Below, one piece after another: positions 25,498-31,953 of a stretch of 44,459 bases of DNA. The notes beneath the pieces were generated by a model. The model was not told the origin of the DNA. It searched no databases and saw nothing but the letters and a program-made list of their open reading frames with translations. The translations under genes were made by a program, and so were the position numbers. The stretch covers positions 1-44,459 of the forward strand of contig CANRPU010000018.1 of assembly GCA_947632555.1 (NCBI GenBank), given 5' to 3'. The stretch is from an uncultured Lachnospiraceae bacterium (lineage in GTDB: Bacteria > Bacillota > Clostridia > Lachnospirales > Lachnospiraceae). Within the stretch, counting starts at the first letter, position 1. The number at the start of each line of letters is the position of its first letter.

Positions 25498-26445
25498 ATG
25501 GAAAATCTGATATTCAGCTTAAATGCCACCATCCCCGTATTTCTGCTGATGGTGCTGGGATATATCCTGCGATGCCTTAAAATGACAGATGATTCTTTCG
25601 TAAAGACGCTGAACGCCTTTAACTATAAGGTCACCCTGCCCGTTCTTTTATTCCGGGACATTTCAGGGTCCGATTTTTATTCCGTGTGGGATACCTCCTA
25701 TGTTTTGTACTGCTTTCTGGTAACCCTTTTCTGTATTTCCGTCATCTGGCTGCTCACCGCCCGTTTTTACAAAAACAAGGCCCACACCGGCGAATTCGTG
25801 CAGGCCTCGTTCCGTGGCAGCGCCGCCGTTCTGGGCGTGGCTTTTATTCAGAATATTTATGGAAACGCGGGTATGGCGCCGTTAATGATCATCGGTACGG
25901 TACCGCTATATAATATTGCCGCCGTTATCATTCTCTCCTTTACGGGACCGGGCAGTGAAGGCTTTCATCCTGCCGCTCTCAAAAAATCCGTTCGGGGCAT
26001 CCTGACCAATCCCATTATCCTGGGTATCGTGCTGGGTATGCTGGTTTCCGTTTCCGGTCTTACTTTTCCTGTTATCCTGACCAAGAGCATCGACAGCGTG
26101 TCTTCCCTGGCCACTCCTCTGGCCCTTATCGGTCTGGGCGCCGGGTTTGAAGGCAGGAAAGCGCTTCGGGAACTCAGGCCCACTCTGGTCTGCACCTTTA
26201 TCAAACTGCTTCTGCAGCCCCTCCTCTTTCTCCCTCTGGCGGCCCATATGGGCTTTCGGGATGAAAAAATGGTGGCGATCCTGATCATGCTGGGCGCTCC
26301 CACTACGGTAAGCTGCTACATCATGGCGAAAAACATGGGACACGAAGGCACGCTTACCTCCAGCGTAGTGGTGGCCACTACTTTTTTAAGCTCCGTCACC
26401 ATTACCTTCTGGCTCTTCGTCCTGCGTTCCCGTGGGCTGATCTGA
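25498..26445 (+). CDS. AEC-family (auxin efflux carrier-like) transporter
   Basis: 315 residues with about ten hydrophobic segments in two halves. Seen: an N-terminal FLLMVLGYILRCLKMTD, FNYKVTLPVLLFRDIS, and C-terminal LGAPTTVSCYIMAKNMGHEGTLTSSVV, all typical of bacterial AEC transporters, which move malate, malonate or other organic acids. The substrate is unknown. It follows the DUF885 gene. The end is 4 bp from the stop of the converging spmB gene, with no terminator visible. Confidence 0.92.
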   Translation: MENLIFSLNATIPVFLLMVLGYILRCLKMTDDSFVKTLNAFNYKVTLPVLLFRDISGSDFYSVWDTSYVLYCFLVTLFCISVIWLLTARFYKNKAHTGEFVQASFRGSAAVLGVAFIQNIYGNAGMAPLMIIGTVPLYNIAAVIILSFTGPGSEGFHPAALKKSVRGILTNPIILGIVLGMLVSVSGLTFPVILTKSIDSVSSLATPLALIGLGAGFEGRKALRELRPTLVCTFIKLLLQPLLFLPLAAHMGFRDEKMVAILIMLGAPTTVSCYIMAKNMGHEGTLTSSVVVATTFLSSVTITFWLFVLRSRGLI

Positions 26446-26449
26446 CCCG

Positions 26450-26980
26450 CTATCCCATCATTCCCGCCAGTACCACGCTGGCGGCCAGTCCCGCCGTCAT
26501 GGAGAGCAGCGCCCCCGCCAGAGTATAGCGGGTCTTTGTCACTTTGGCCGCGAGGAAGTACACGGACATGGTATAAAAAATGGTTTCGGTACAGCTCATA
26601 AGTATGGAAGTCAGCATACCGATATAGGAATCCGTTCCGTGGGTCTTGAAAATGTCCAGCACCAGTCCTGTAGCCGCCGAAGAGGAAAACATCTTTACCA
26701 GGATCAGCGGTACGATATCCGCCGGGATCCCGAATCTTTCCGTCAGATGTCCCAGCATTTTCCCGAGAAACTCCATAAAGCCCGAGGCCCGCAGCACTCC
26801 CACTCCCACCATCAGCCCCACCAGTGTCGGGAGTATCTGTACCACGGTCTTTAAACCTTCTTTGGCGCCTCCCACAAACTCTTCATATACCTGTACCCGG
26901 TTCAGCACGCCGTGGGCCACTATGTAAAATATGATCACCGGTATGATGATATTGGAAAAATTCGCCAGTATGTTTGCCAT
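26450..26980 (-). CDS. spmB: Spore maturation protein B
   Basis: 176 residues with a nucleoside-recognition (Gate) type membrane domain. Seen: NIIIPVIIFYIVAHGVLNRVQVYEEFVGGAKEGLKTVVQILPTLVGLMV near the N-terminus and a MSCTETIFYTMSVYF segment. SpmA and SpmB are needed for proper dehydration of the spore core in Bacillus and Clostridium. It follows spmA by 36 bp, with GGAGG before ATG, and is likely read from the sigma-E-like promoter ahead of spmA. Confidence 0.95.
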   Translation of the reverse strand: MANILANFSNIIIPVIIFYIVAHGVLNRVQVYEEFVGGAKEGLKTVVQILPTLVGLMVGVGVLRASGFMEFLGKMLGHLTERFGIPADIVPLILVKMFSSSAATGLVLDIFKTHGTDSYIGMLTSILMSCTETIFYTMSVYFLAAKVTKTRYTLAGALLSMTAGLAASVVLAGMMG

Positions 26981-27016
26981 ATCCTTCCTCCCCGAATCAG
27001 ATCTCCGCGCCTTATC

Positions 27017-27634
27017 TCAAGGCTTCCTATCCATTATTTTGCAGAAGACCACCGCCGCTACCGTGGAAAACAACGTTGCCAGTATGGCGGGACCGATCAC
27101 GGCCGCCGGGTCCGCGCTGCCGTACTGTGTCCGGTAAACGATCATATTGACGGGGATCAGCTGCAGAGAAGAAGTATTTAAGATCAAAAACGTACACATT
27201 TCCCGGCTGGCTGTACGGGCCGCGCCGTTTTTGCCCTCACGCAGATAGGCGGGGTTCCCTCTTTCTTTTTCCAGCTCGGCCAGCGCCTCCATGGCTTTTA
27301 ATCCCGTCGGCGTACAGGCCCAGCCCAGGCCCAGGATATTGGCGATAAAATTGGTGGCGATATATTCCCTGGCCTCGTGCTTTTTGGGAAGGCGGGGAAA
27401 CATAAACGACAAAAAGGGCTGAATGCCCGAAGCAAGTCCGGCAATCAACCCTGATCTCTCCGCTATTTTCATCAATCCCATCCACAGCGCCATCACGCCC
27501 GCCATGGTAACGCACAGTGACACCGCTTCCCCCGCGGAGGAGAGCGCGGCATCCGTAACAGACGCCATATTTCCGGTAAAAGCCGCGTAAACCACGCCTG
27601 TCAGTATCATAAAAGCCCAGATATAATTAAGCAT
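27017..27634 (-). CDS. spmA: Spore maturation protein A
   Basis: 205 residues, membrane protein of the SpmA family. Seen: N-terminal MLNYIWAFMILTGVVYAAFTGN, AGVMALWMGLMKIAERSGL, NFIANILGLGWACTPTGLKAMEAL, and TFLILNTSSLQLIPVNMI. Together with SpmB it acts in the forespore or mother-cell membrane during core dehydration. The ATG has only a weak ribosome binding site (GCGGA). A sequence fitting the mother-cell sigma-E consensus lies about 30 bp upstream, in agreement with sporulation-specific expression known for these genes in Bacillus. Confidence 0.95.
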   Translation of the reverse strand: MLNYIWAFMILTGVVYAAFTGNMASVTDAALSSAGEAVSLCVTMAGVMALWMGLMKIAERSGLIAGLASGIQPFLSFMFPRLPKKHEAREYIATNFIANILGLGWACTPTGLKAMEALAELEKERGNPAYLREGKNGAARTASREMCTFLILNTSSLQLIPVNMIVYRTQYGSADPAAVIGPAILATLFSTVAAVVFCKIMDRKP

Positions 27635-27662
27635 CGCATTGTCCGCAACCGTTTCTTACTGC

Positions 27663-27691
27663 ATTGTATGCCGGTTTCCCGCGTAATATCC
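27663..27691 (-). promoter_or_regulatory. Sigma-E-like promoter of spmA-spmB
   Basis: On the minus strand: -35 GGATATT (27685-27691), 14-bp spacer, -10 CATACAAT (27663-27670). This agrees with the Bacillus sigma-E consensus (KMATATT, 13-15 bp, CATACAAT-like). Transcription would begin about 20 bases before the spmA ATG. Confidence 0.7.
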
Positions 27692-27713
27692 GTCTTACGG
27701 AAAGCTTCGCGCG

Positions 27714-28676
27714 TTATTTTCCCAGTAGCAGCATATAAACGGACGCCGCGGAAAGCACGATCTGGATAATGGCAAACCGGAATACGGTCTGGGTATTGGA
27801 CCAGTCCAGTTTTTTCCGCACATGATCATGCAGGGGCGTCAGCGTATTTTTCAGGATATGGATCTTAAACACCCGGATCAGCGCCACCTTGAGCAGACCC
27901 AGTCCCCCGTCCATGATCAGCATAAACGCCGCCGGTATGTAGAGCAGAGGGCTTCCCGTCTTTAAGGCGGCCAGACTGATAAACACCCCCATGGCCCTGG
28001 ATCCCGCATCGCCCATCAGCAGTCTGCTGGGTGTGGCGTTATACCACAGATACCCCAGGATACAGGCCATAAACAACAGGATGGGGAAGGCAAAATCCTC
28101 TCCCTCTCCCAGGATCCTGATCAAAATATAAACAGTGGACAGCGTGATCAGCGTCAGGGTTCCCGACAATCCGTCCACGCCGTCAGAGCAGTTGGTCACA
28201 TTGATGGAACCCCATACCAGCGCCACCGCCCCCAGCAAAAAGACCGGTACCGGCAGCGTATAGGTCATGCCTCCCAAAGTGATCGCTGTGGAATTGTAAG
28301 AAATATAAGTGCCGGCTACCGCCACCGCCACAAACAGATCTAAAATCCCTTTTTTCCATTCTCCCCATGGTTTCTCGGAAGTATCGTCAAAAAAGCCTGT
28401 CAGCATCTCCAGTACCACCAGTATCAGATAGATGCACAGCTCCATGCTCAGAGGTACGAACAGCAGCGCCGCGGCGGCGAACACCAGCACAAAGATAATT
28501 CCCGCGCCTCTTGGCTTTCCCGCGGATTTCTGCCCTTCCACCGCGAAGTCCCTGCCGTGGTCCTTGGGCAGATATACGCTGCACCTGCCGGTAAAAAAGC
28601 AGGTCCCCGCGAAAGCCGCCAGAATGCCGATAAAAGCCGTCAACGCCTGCCTGTCTGGAAAAAAGTGTGGAATCAT
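27714..28676 (-). CDS. MraY-like phospho-sugar transferase (MraY/WecA superfamily)
   Basis: 320 residues, about ten membrane helices, family of phospho-N-acetylmuramoyl-pentapeptide transferase. Seen: GQKSAGKPRGAGIIFVL in place of the usual start motif, DDTSEKPWGEWKKG, the catalytic NVTNCSDGVDGLSGT, MGDAGSRAMG, and LTPLHDHVRKKL near the end, which is the MraY-type HHH-like region (LHDH). It would move phospho-MurNAc-pentapeptide to undecaprenyl phosphate. It is not in a division/cell wall cluster; its neighbours are sporulation genes, so a specialised, perhaps spore-cortex, role is possible (inference). Good RBS GGAG and a sigma-A-like promoter. Confidence 0.88.
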   Translation of the reverse strand: MIPHFFPDRQALTAFIGILAAFAGTCFFTGRCSVYLPKDHGRDFAVEGQKSAGKPRGAGIIFVLVFAAAALLFVPLSMELCIYLILVVLEMLTGFFDDTSEKPWGEWKKGILDLFVAVAVAGTYISYNSTAITLGGMTYTLPVPVFLLGAVALVWGSINVTNCSDGVDGLSGTLTLITLSTVYILIRILGEGEDFAFPILLFMACILGYLWYNATPSRLLMGDAGSRAMGVFISLAALKTGSPLLYIPAAFMLIMDGGLGLLKVALIRVFKIHILKNTLTPLHDHVRKKLDWSNTQTVFRFAIIQIVLSAASVYMLLLGK

Positions 28677-28705
28677 GCCCTCTCCTTTCTGTATTTCATT
28701 TCTGC

Positions 28706-28735
28706 ATTATAACACACTATGGCAGAACGTGTAAA
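28706..28735 (-). promoter_or_regulatory. Promoter of the MraY-like gene
   Basis: Minus strand: -35 TTTACA (28730-28735), 18-bp spacer, -10 TATAAT (28706-28711), 29 bp before the ATG. Confidence 0.75.
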
Positions 28736-28770
28736 CAGTCTGCCGTCTTTTTTTGGACAACAGACTGTTT
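28733..28770. repeat. 10-bp inverted repeat overlapping the MraY-like promoter
   Basis: AAACAGTCTG (28733-28742) and CAGACTGTTT (28761-28770), a perfect 10-bp repeat with 18 bp between, plus an inner GTC/GAC pairing. It can form a strong hairpin. It lies between the coat protein genes and the MraY-like gene and overlaps the -35 box, so it may be a terminator for the coat genes (though the minus-strand T run is short), an operator, or both. Confidence 0.75.
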
Positions 28771-28818
28771 TCTCCTTTTTTCCGCTTTTTTCGCTTTTCC
28801 CGGCCGGCGGCAGTTTTC

Positions 28819-29079
28819 TCAGATAGTGCCTGAAGTAAAAAGGCCTTTCACATGGGAGATCTCTTCCGGCGTTGCCTGCTGCGCGGGCACATAATAGGAT
28901 TTTTCCCTGGCTATCTGATACAGCTCCTCCTGGGACTGCTCACAGCTGGTACGGAACCGCTTCAGCGTATCCTTTAATTCTTTGTTTTCCGTCTGGGGGA
29001 TCATCTCCGCAAATCGGATCAGCTCCCCGTTGATACCGGTCAGGGTATCGGCTACCATGGTTTTTTCCTGTAAATTCAT
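28819..29079 (-). CDS. CotF-like spore coat protein
   Basis: 86 residues, mainly helical. The pattern NLQEKTMVADTLTGINGELIRFAEMIPQTENKELKDTL...YYVP resembles the Coat_F family of ferritin-like small coat proteins, in which a helical pair ends in a K-x-x-Y-x-x-P-type segment. AGGAGGG precedes the ATG. It follows the other small coat-type gene by 11 bp. The role is by family resemblance and sporulation context only. Confidence 0.75.
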   Translation of the reverse strand: MNLQEKTMVADTLTGINGELIRFAEMIPQTENKELKDTLKRFRTSCEQSQEELYQIAREKSYYVPAQQATPEEISHVKGLFTSGTI

Positions 29080-29090
29080 TTTTTACCCTC

Positions 29091-29276
29091 CTACTGCAAA
29101 AATTTCATAAGCTGCTGTTTGTTTTCCACCGCGGACTTCGCGCCCTTTTCAAAAAACTGCTTTACTTTCGCGTCGCTGGCGCAGCTGGCGTACTCCTGCA
29201 TCTTGCAGTGGGTGGTATCATAGCCGCCGATCAGGTGTCTTAAGTTCTGTAATTCCAATTCTGAAATGTCTGACAT
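29091..29276 (-). CDS. Small CotF-associated helical protein, probable spore coat component
   Basis: 61 residues, two predicted helices. The start SELELQNLRHLIGGYDTTHCKMQEYA with the later FFEKGAKSAVENKQQLMKFL is typical of short proteins encoded directly ahead of CotF-like genes in Clostridia. ATG at 29276 is set by AAGGAGG nine bases upstream; a longer in-frame start at 29303 would include that site and is less likely. It has two Cys (His-Cys and Ala-Ser-Cys), possibly for cross-linking (inference). Confidence 0.72.
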   Translation of the reverse strand: MSDISELELQNLRHLIGGYDTTHCKMQEYASCASDAKVKQFFEKGAKSAVENKQQLMKFLQ

Positions 29277-29357
29277 AGAACTGCCTCCTTCTCTTTTTTT
29301 CAATTCTAGTATTTGTGCGGAAAGGCGTTTCTATACATGACTTTCTTTTTTTATCCG

Positions 29358-29732
29358 TTATTCCTCCTCTATGTGTTCCAGTCCCTGGTCGATGATCGTG
29401 CGCACATGCGCGTCCGCCAGGGAATAGAAAATAGATTTGCCTTCTCTGCGGCTCTTGACCAGTTTATTCTGTTTCAGGATCTTCAGCTGATGGGATACCG
29501 CCGACTGCGTCATCTGCAGGTGCTCCGCCAGATCGCAGACACAGACCTCCGCTTCAAACAGTACAAACAGGATACGGATACGGGTAGAGTCCCCGAATAC
29601 CTTAAACAGCTCCGCCAGGTCGTAGAGTTCCTCTTCCCTGGGCATTTTTTCCCGTACCAGCTTCAGCAGATCCGCATGTACTTCCACCGAATCACAATGT
29701 TCTATTTCATATTCTTCCTGTCTTTTCACCAT
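29358..29732 (-). CDS. ArsR/SmtB-family metal-sensing repressor
   Basis: 124 residues with the winged-helix fold. Both metal sites of the family can be read: alpha-5 ligands D107, H109, H120 and E123 (DAHVRTIIDQGLEHIEE, the same spacing as SmtB), and the alpha-3 C64/C66 (EVCVCDLAEHL) with N-terminal H12/C13 as in CadC/ZiaR-type sensors. DNA-reading helix is MTQSAVSHQLKILKQ. It should release its operator on binding zinc, cadmium or lead. It is the last gene of the export operon, 7 bp after the ATPase. AAGGAGG lies only two bases before ATG, so the next codon, GTG at 29729, may be the true start. Confidence 0.93.
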   Translation of the reverse strand: MVKRQEEYEIEHCDSVEVHADLLKLVREKMPREEELYDLAELFKVFGDSTRIRILFVLFEAEVCVCDLAEHLQMTQSAVSHQLKILKQNKLVKSRREGKSIFYSLADAHVRTIIDQGLEHIEEE

Positions 29733-29739
29733 ATCCTCC

Positions 29740-31611
29740 TTAGAGTTTCTTAACAGACAGCGCCCTGATGGCATTGAGTACCGCCAGCACCATAACGCCC
29801 ACGTCAGCGAAAACCGCCGCCCACATGTTGGCTATGCCGACCGCCCCCAGGATCAGACAGAGCGCCTTGACCCCTATGGCGAAATAAATATTTTCATATA
29901 CTATGCCCATACATTTGCGGGCGATCCGAATGGCTTTGGCAATCTTTAACGGATCGTCATCCATCAGCACCACGTCCGCCGCTTCAATGGCCGCATCGGA
30001 TCCCAGGGCGCCCATGGCGATCCCCACGTCGGCTCTGGAGAGCACCGGCGCGTCGTTGATGCCGTCCCCCACAAAAACCAGCTTTTCTTTTCTGCCCTTC
30101 TGCCGCAGCAGTTCTTCCACCTGATCCACCTTGTCACCGGGCAGGAGCCCGCTGTATACCTCCGTTAGTCCTAACTCCGCCGCGGTCTGCGCCGCCGCTT
30201 CCTGCCGGTCCCCGGTCAGCATGACCATCCTTCTGACGCCGGCCTTCTTTAAAGCCGCCACCGCTTCTTTCGCGTGGGGTTTTAATCTGTCGGCGATCAG
30301 GATATATCCGGCGTAGGATCCGTCCACCGCCATATACACCACTGTGCCCGCTTCTTCGCATTCGCCGCAGGCGATCCCCAGTCTTTCCATGAGCTTTCGG
30401 CTGCCGGCCGCCACCGGTACGCCGTCTATGACCGCCGTCACCCCGTTGCCGCTGATCTCCTCCACGTCGGAAATCCTGTTTCTATCCACGGATTTTCCGT
30501 AGGCCTTTTGCAGGCTTTTGCTGATGGGATGCGAAGAATAGCTCTCCGCCAGAGCGGCATATTCCAGAAGCCGGTCCCGCTCCATGCCCTCACTGTGGAT
30601 CTCATTGACTTCAAATACCCCCTGGGTCATGGTCCCCGTTTTGTCAAATACCACGCAGCCCGTCTGAGAAAGCGCCTCCAGGTAGTTGGAGCCCTTTATC
30701 AGTACGCCAGCGTTGCCCGCGCCGCCGATACCGGCGAAAAAGCTCAGGGGAATGCTGATCACCAGGGCGCAGGGACAGCTGATCACCAGAAAGGTCAGGG
30801 CCCGGAACACCCAGACACCCCATTCCGGCGCCAGCCCGAAGATCAGCGCACGCCCGAGGGGCGGCAGCAGAGCCAGCGCCACGGCGGCGCCGCATACCGC
30901 CGGGGTATAGTATCTGGCAAACCTGGAAATAAAATTCTCCGAACGGGACTTCCGGGAACTGGCGTTTTCCACCAGATCCAGGATCCTGGAAACCGTGGAC
31001 TCGCCGAACGCTTTTGTAGTACGGATCTTTAACACTCCCGTCAGATTGACGCAGCCGCTGACCACTTCATCTCCCGTCAGCGCTTCTCTGGGAAGGCTCT
31101 CTCCCGTCAGCGCGCCGGTATCCAGCGTGCTTTTTCCCTCTTCCACTACCCCGTCAATGGGGATTTTTTCTCCGGGCTGTACCAGGATCAGCGTACCGAT
31201 CTCCACTTCATCCGGTTCCACCCGTTCCGTGGAGCCGTCCTCCCGCTGTATATTGGCGTAATCAGGCCGGATATCCATCAGCTGGCTGATGCTGCGGCGG
31301 CTTTTTCCCACCGCGTAGCTCTGGAACAGCTCCCCGATCTGATAGAAGAGCATTACGGCCACTCCCTCGGTATATTCCCCCAGCAGAATGGCTCCCACCG
31401 TAGCTGCCGCCATTAAAAAATTTTCATCGAATACCTGTCTGTGTAAAATCCCCTTTCCAGCTTTCAGCAGCACATCGTACCCCACGATCAGGTACGGGAT
31501 CAGGAACAGCAGCCGCAGCGGCCCCTCTCCCAGCGGCAAAAGCAGGAGCGCGGCCATGCACAGGGCCGCCACCAGGATCCGGACCAGCACCTTTTTTTGC
31601 TTTTTACTCAT
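29740..31611 (-). CDS. Zinc/cadmium-exporting P1B-type ATPase (ZntA/CadA type)
   Basis: 623 residues, P1B ATPase without its own N-terminal metal-binding domain. Seen: TGES (about 169), SCPCAL (about 280), phosphorylation DKTGT (about 323), the SSHPIS His-Pro motif, GDGINDAP, and in the last helices VKALCLILG with FADVGV, the Lys and Asp pattern of zinc/cadmium pumps. It expels divalent metal from the cytoplasm using ATP. The missing domain is supplied by the separate HMA protein encoded 13 bp upstream. RBS GGAG. The gene ends 7 bp before arsR. Confidence 0.96.
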   Translation of the reverse strand: MSKKQKKVLVRILVAALCMAALLLLPLGEGPLRLLFLIPYLIVGYDVLLKAGKGILHRQVFDENFLMAAATVGAILLGEYTEGVAVMLFYQIGELFQSYAVGKSRRSISQLMDIRPDYANIQREDGSTERVEPDEVEIGTLILVQPGEKIPIDGVVEEGKSTLDTGALTGESLPREALTGDEVVSGCVNLTGVLKIRTTKAFGESTVSRILDLVENASSRKSRSENFISRFARYYTPAVCGAAVALALLPPLGRALIFGLAPEWGVWVFRALTFLVISCPCALVISIPLSFFAGIGGAGNAGVLIKGSNYLEALSQTGCVVFDKTGTMTQGVFEVNEIHSEGMERDRLLEYAALAESYSSHPISKSLQKAYGKSVDRNRISDVEEISGNGVTAVIDGVPVAAGSRKLMERLGIACGECEEAGTVVYMAVDGSYAGYILIADRLKPHAKEAVAALKKAGVRRMVMLTGDRQEAAAQTAAELGLTEVYSGLLPGDKVDQVEELLRQKGRKEKLVFVGDGINDAPVLSRADVGIAMGALGSDAAIEAADVVLMDDDPLKIAKAIRIARKCMGIVYENIYFAIGVKALCLILGAVGIANMWAAVFADVGVMVLAVLNAIRALSVKKL

Positions 31612-31624
31612 GCCCGCATTCTCC

Positions 31625-31843
31625 TTATAAATAAATTTCGCAATCGTCCTCTACCCTTTTGCAGTTCTTGCGCACTTCCTTCATCACGCTTCCCGGTTCC
31701 GTGCCGTCTTCAAAATCCACCCACATTTTCAATGTCATAAAATTGACGCCGGCATCCTTTACTCCCGCGGTCTTTTTGGCCGCCTCTTCCATTTTATTGG
31801 CGCAGTTGGCGCAGTCCACATCGATCTTATACGTTTTTTTCAT
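31625..31843 (-). CDS. Free-standing HMA metal-binding protein
   Basis: 72 residues, one heavy-metal-associated domain with the ferredoxin-like fold. The metal loop is DCANCANKM (Cys at 11 and 14), the zinc/cadmium variant seen at the N-termini of ZntA/CadA pumps, rather than the copper GMTCxxC. Further Cys at the C-terminus (NCKRVEDDCEIYL) may add ligands. It probably carries metal to the ATPase encoded next. First gene of the operon, with AAAGGAG before ATG. Confidence 0.92.
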   Translation of the reverse strand: MKKTYKIDVDCANCANKMEEAAKKTAGVKDAGVNFMTLKMWVDFEDGTEPGSVMKEVRKNCKRVEDDCEIYL

Positions 31844-31874
31844 AGCGTTCTCCTTTTTCTAACATTCATTCATT

Positions 31875-31888
31875 TGAACAATTATTCA
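31875..31888. promoter_or_regulatory. SmtB/ArsR-type operator of the metal export operon
   Basis: TGAACAATTATTCA, an imperfect palindrome (12 of 14 positions symmetric; weaker symmetry continues outward). It resembles the known SmtB-family 12-2-12 operator core (TGAACA, two bases, TATTCA). It lies between the -10 box and the HMA start, about 14 bp after the -10, so a bound repressor would block RNA polymerase. Confidence 0.85.
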
Positions 31889-31901
31889 TATGTTTGATTC
31901 T

Positions 31902-31929
31902 ATTATACGCCGAACGCGCCGGTTGTCAA
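31902..31929 (-). promoter_or_regulatory. Consensus promoter of the metal export operon
   Basis: Minus strand: perfect -35 TTGACA (31924-31929), 16-bp spacer, perfect -10 TATAAT (31902-31907). A full-strength promoter next to an operator suits tight repression and strong induction. Confidence 0.9.
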
Positions 31930-31953
31930 TCCCTTTCCGCGATTTTTATACAT

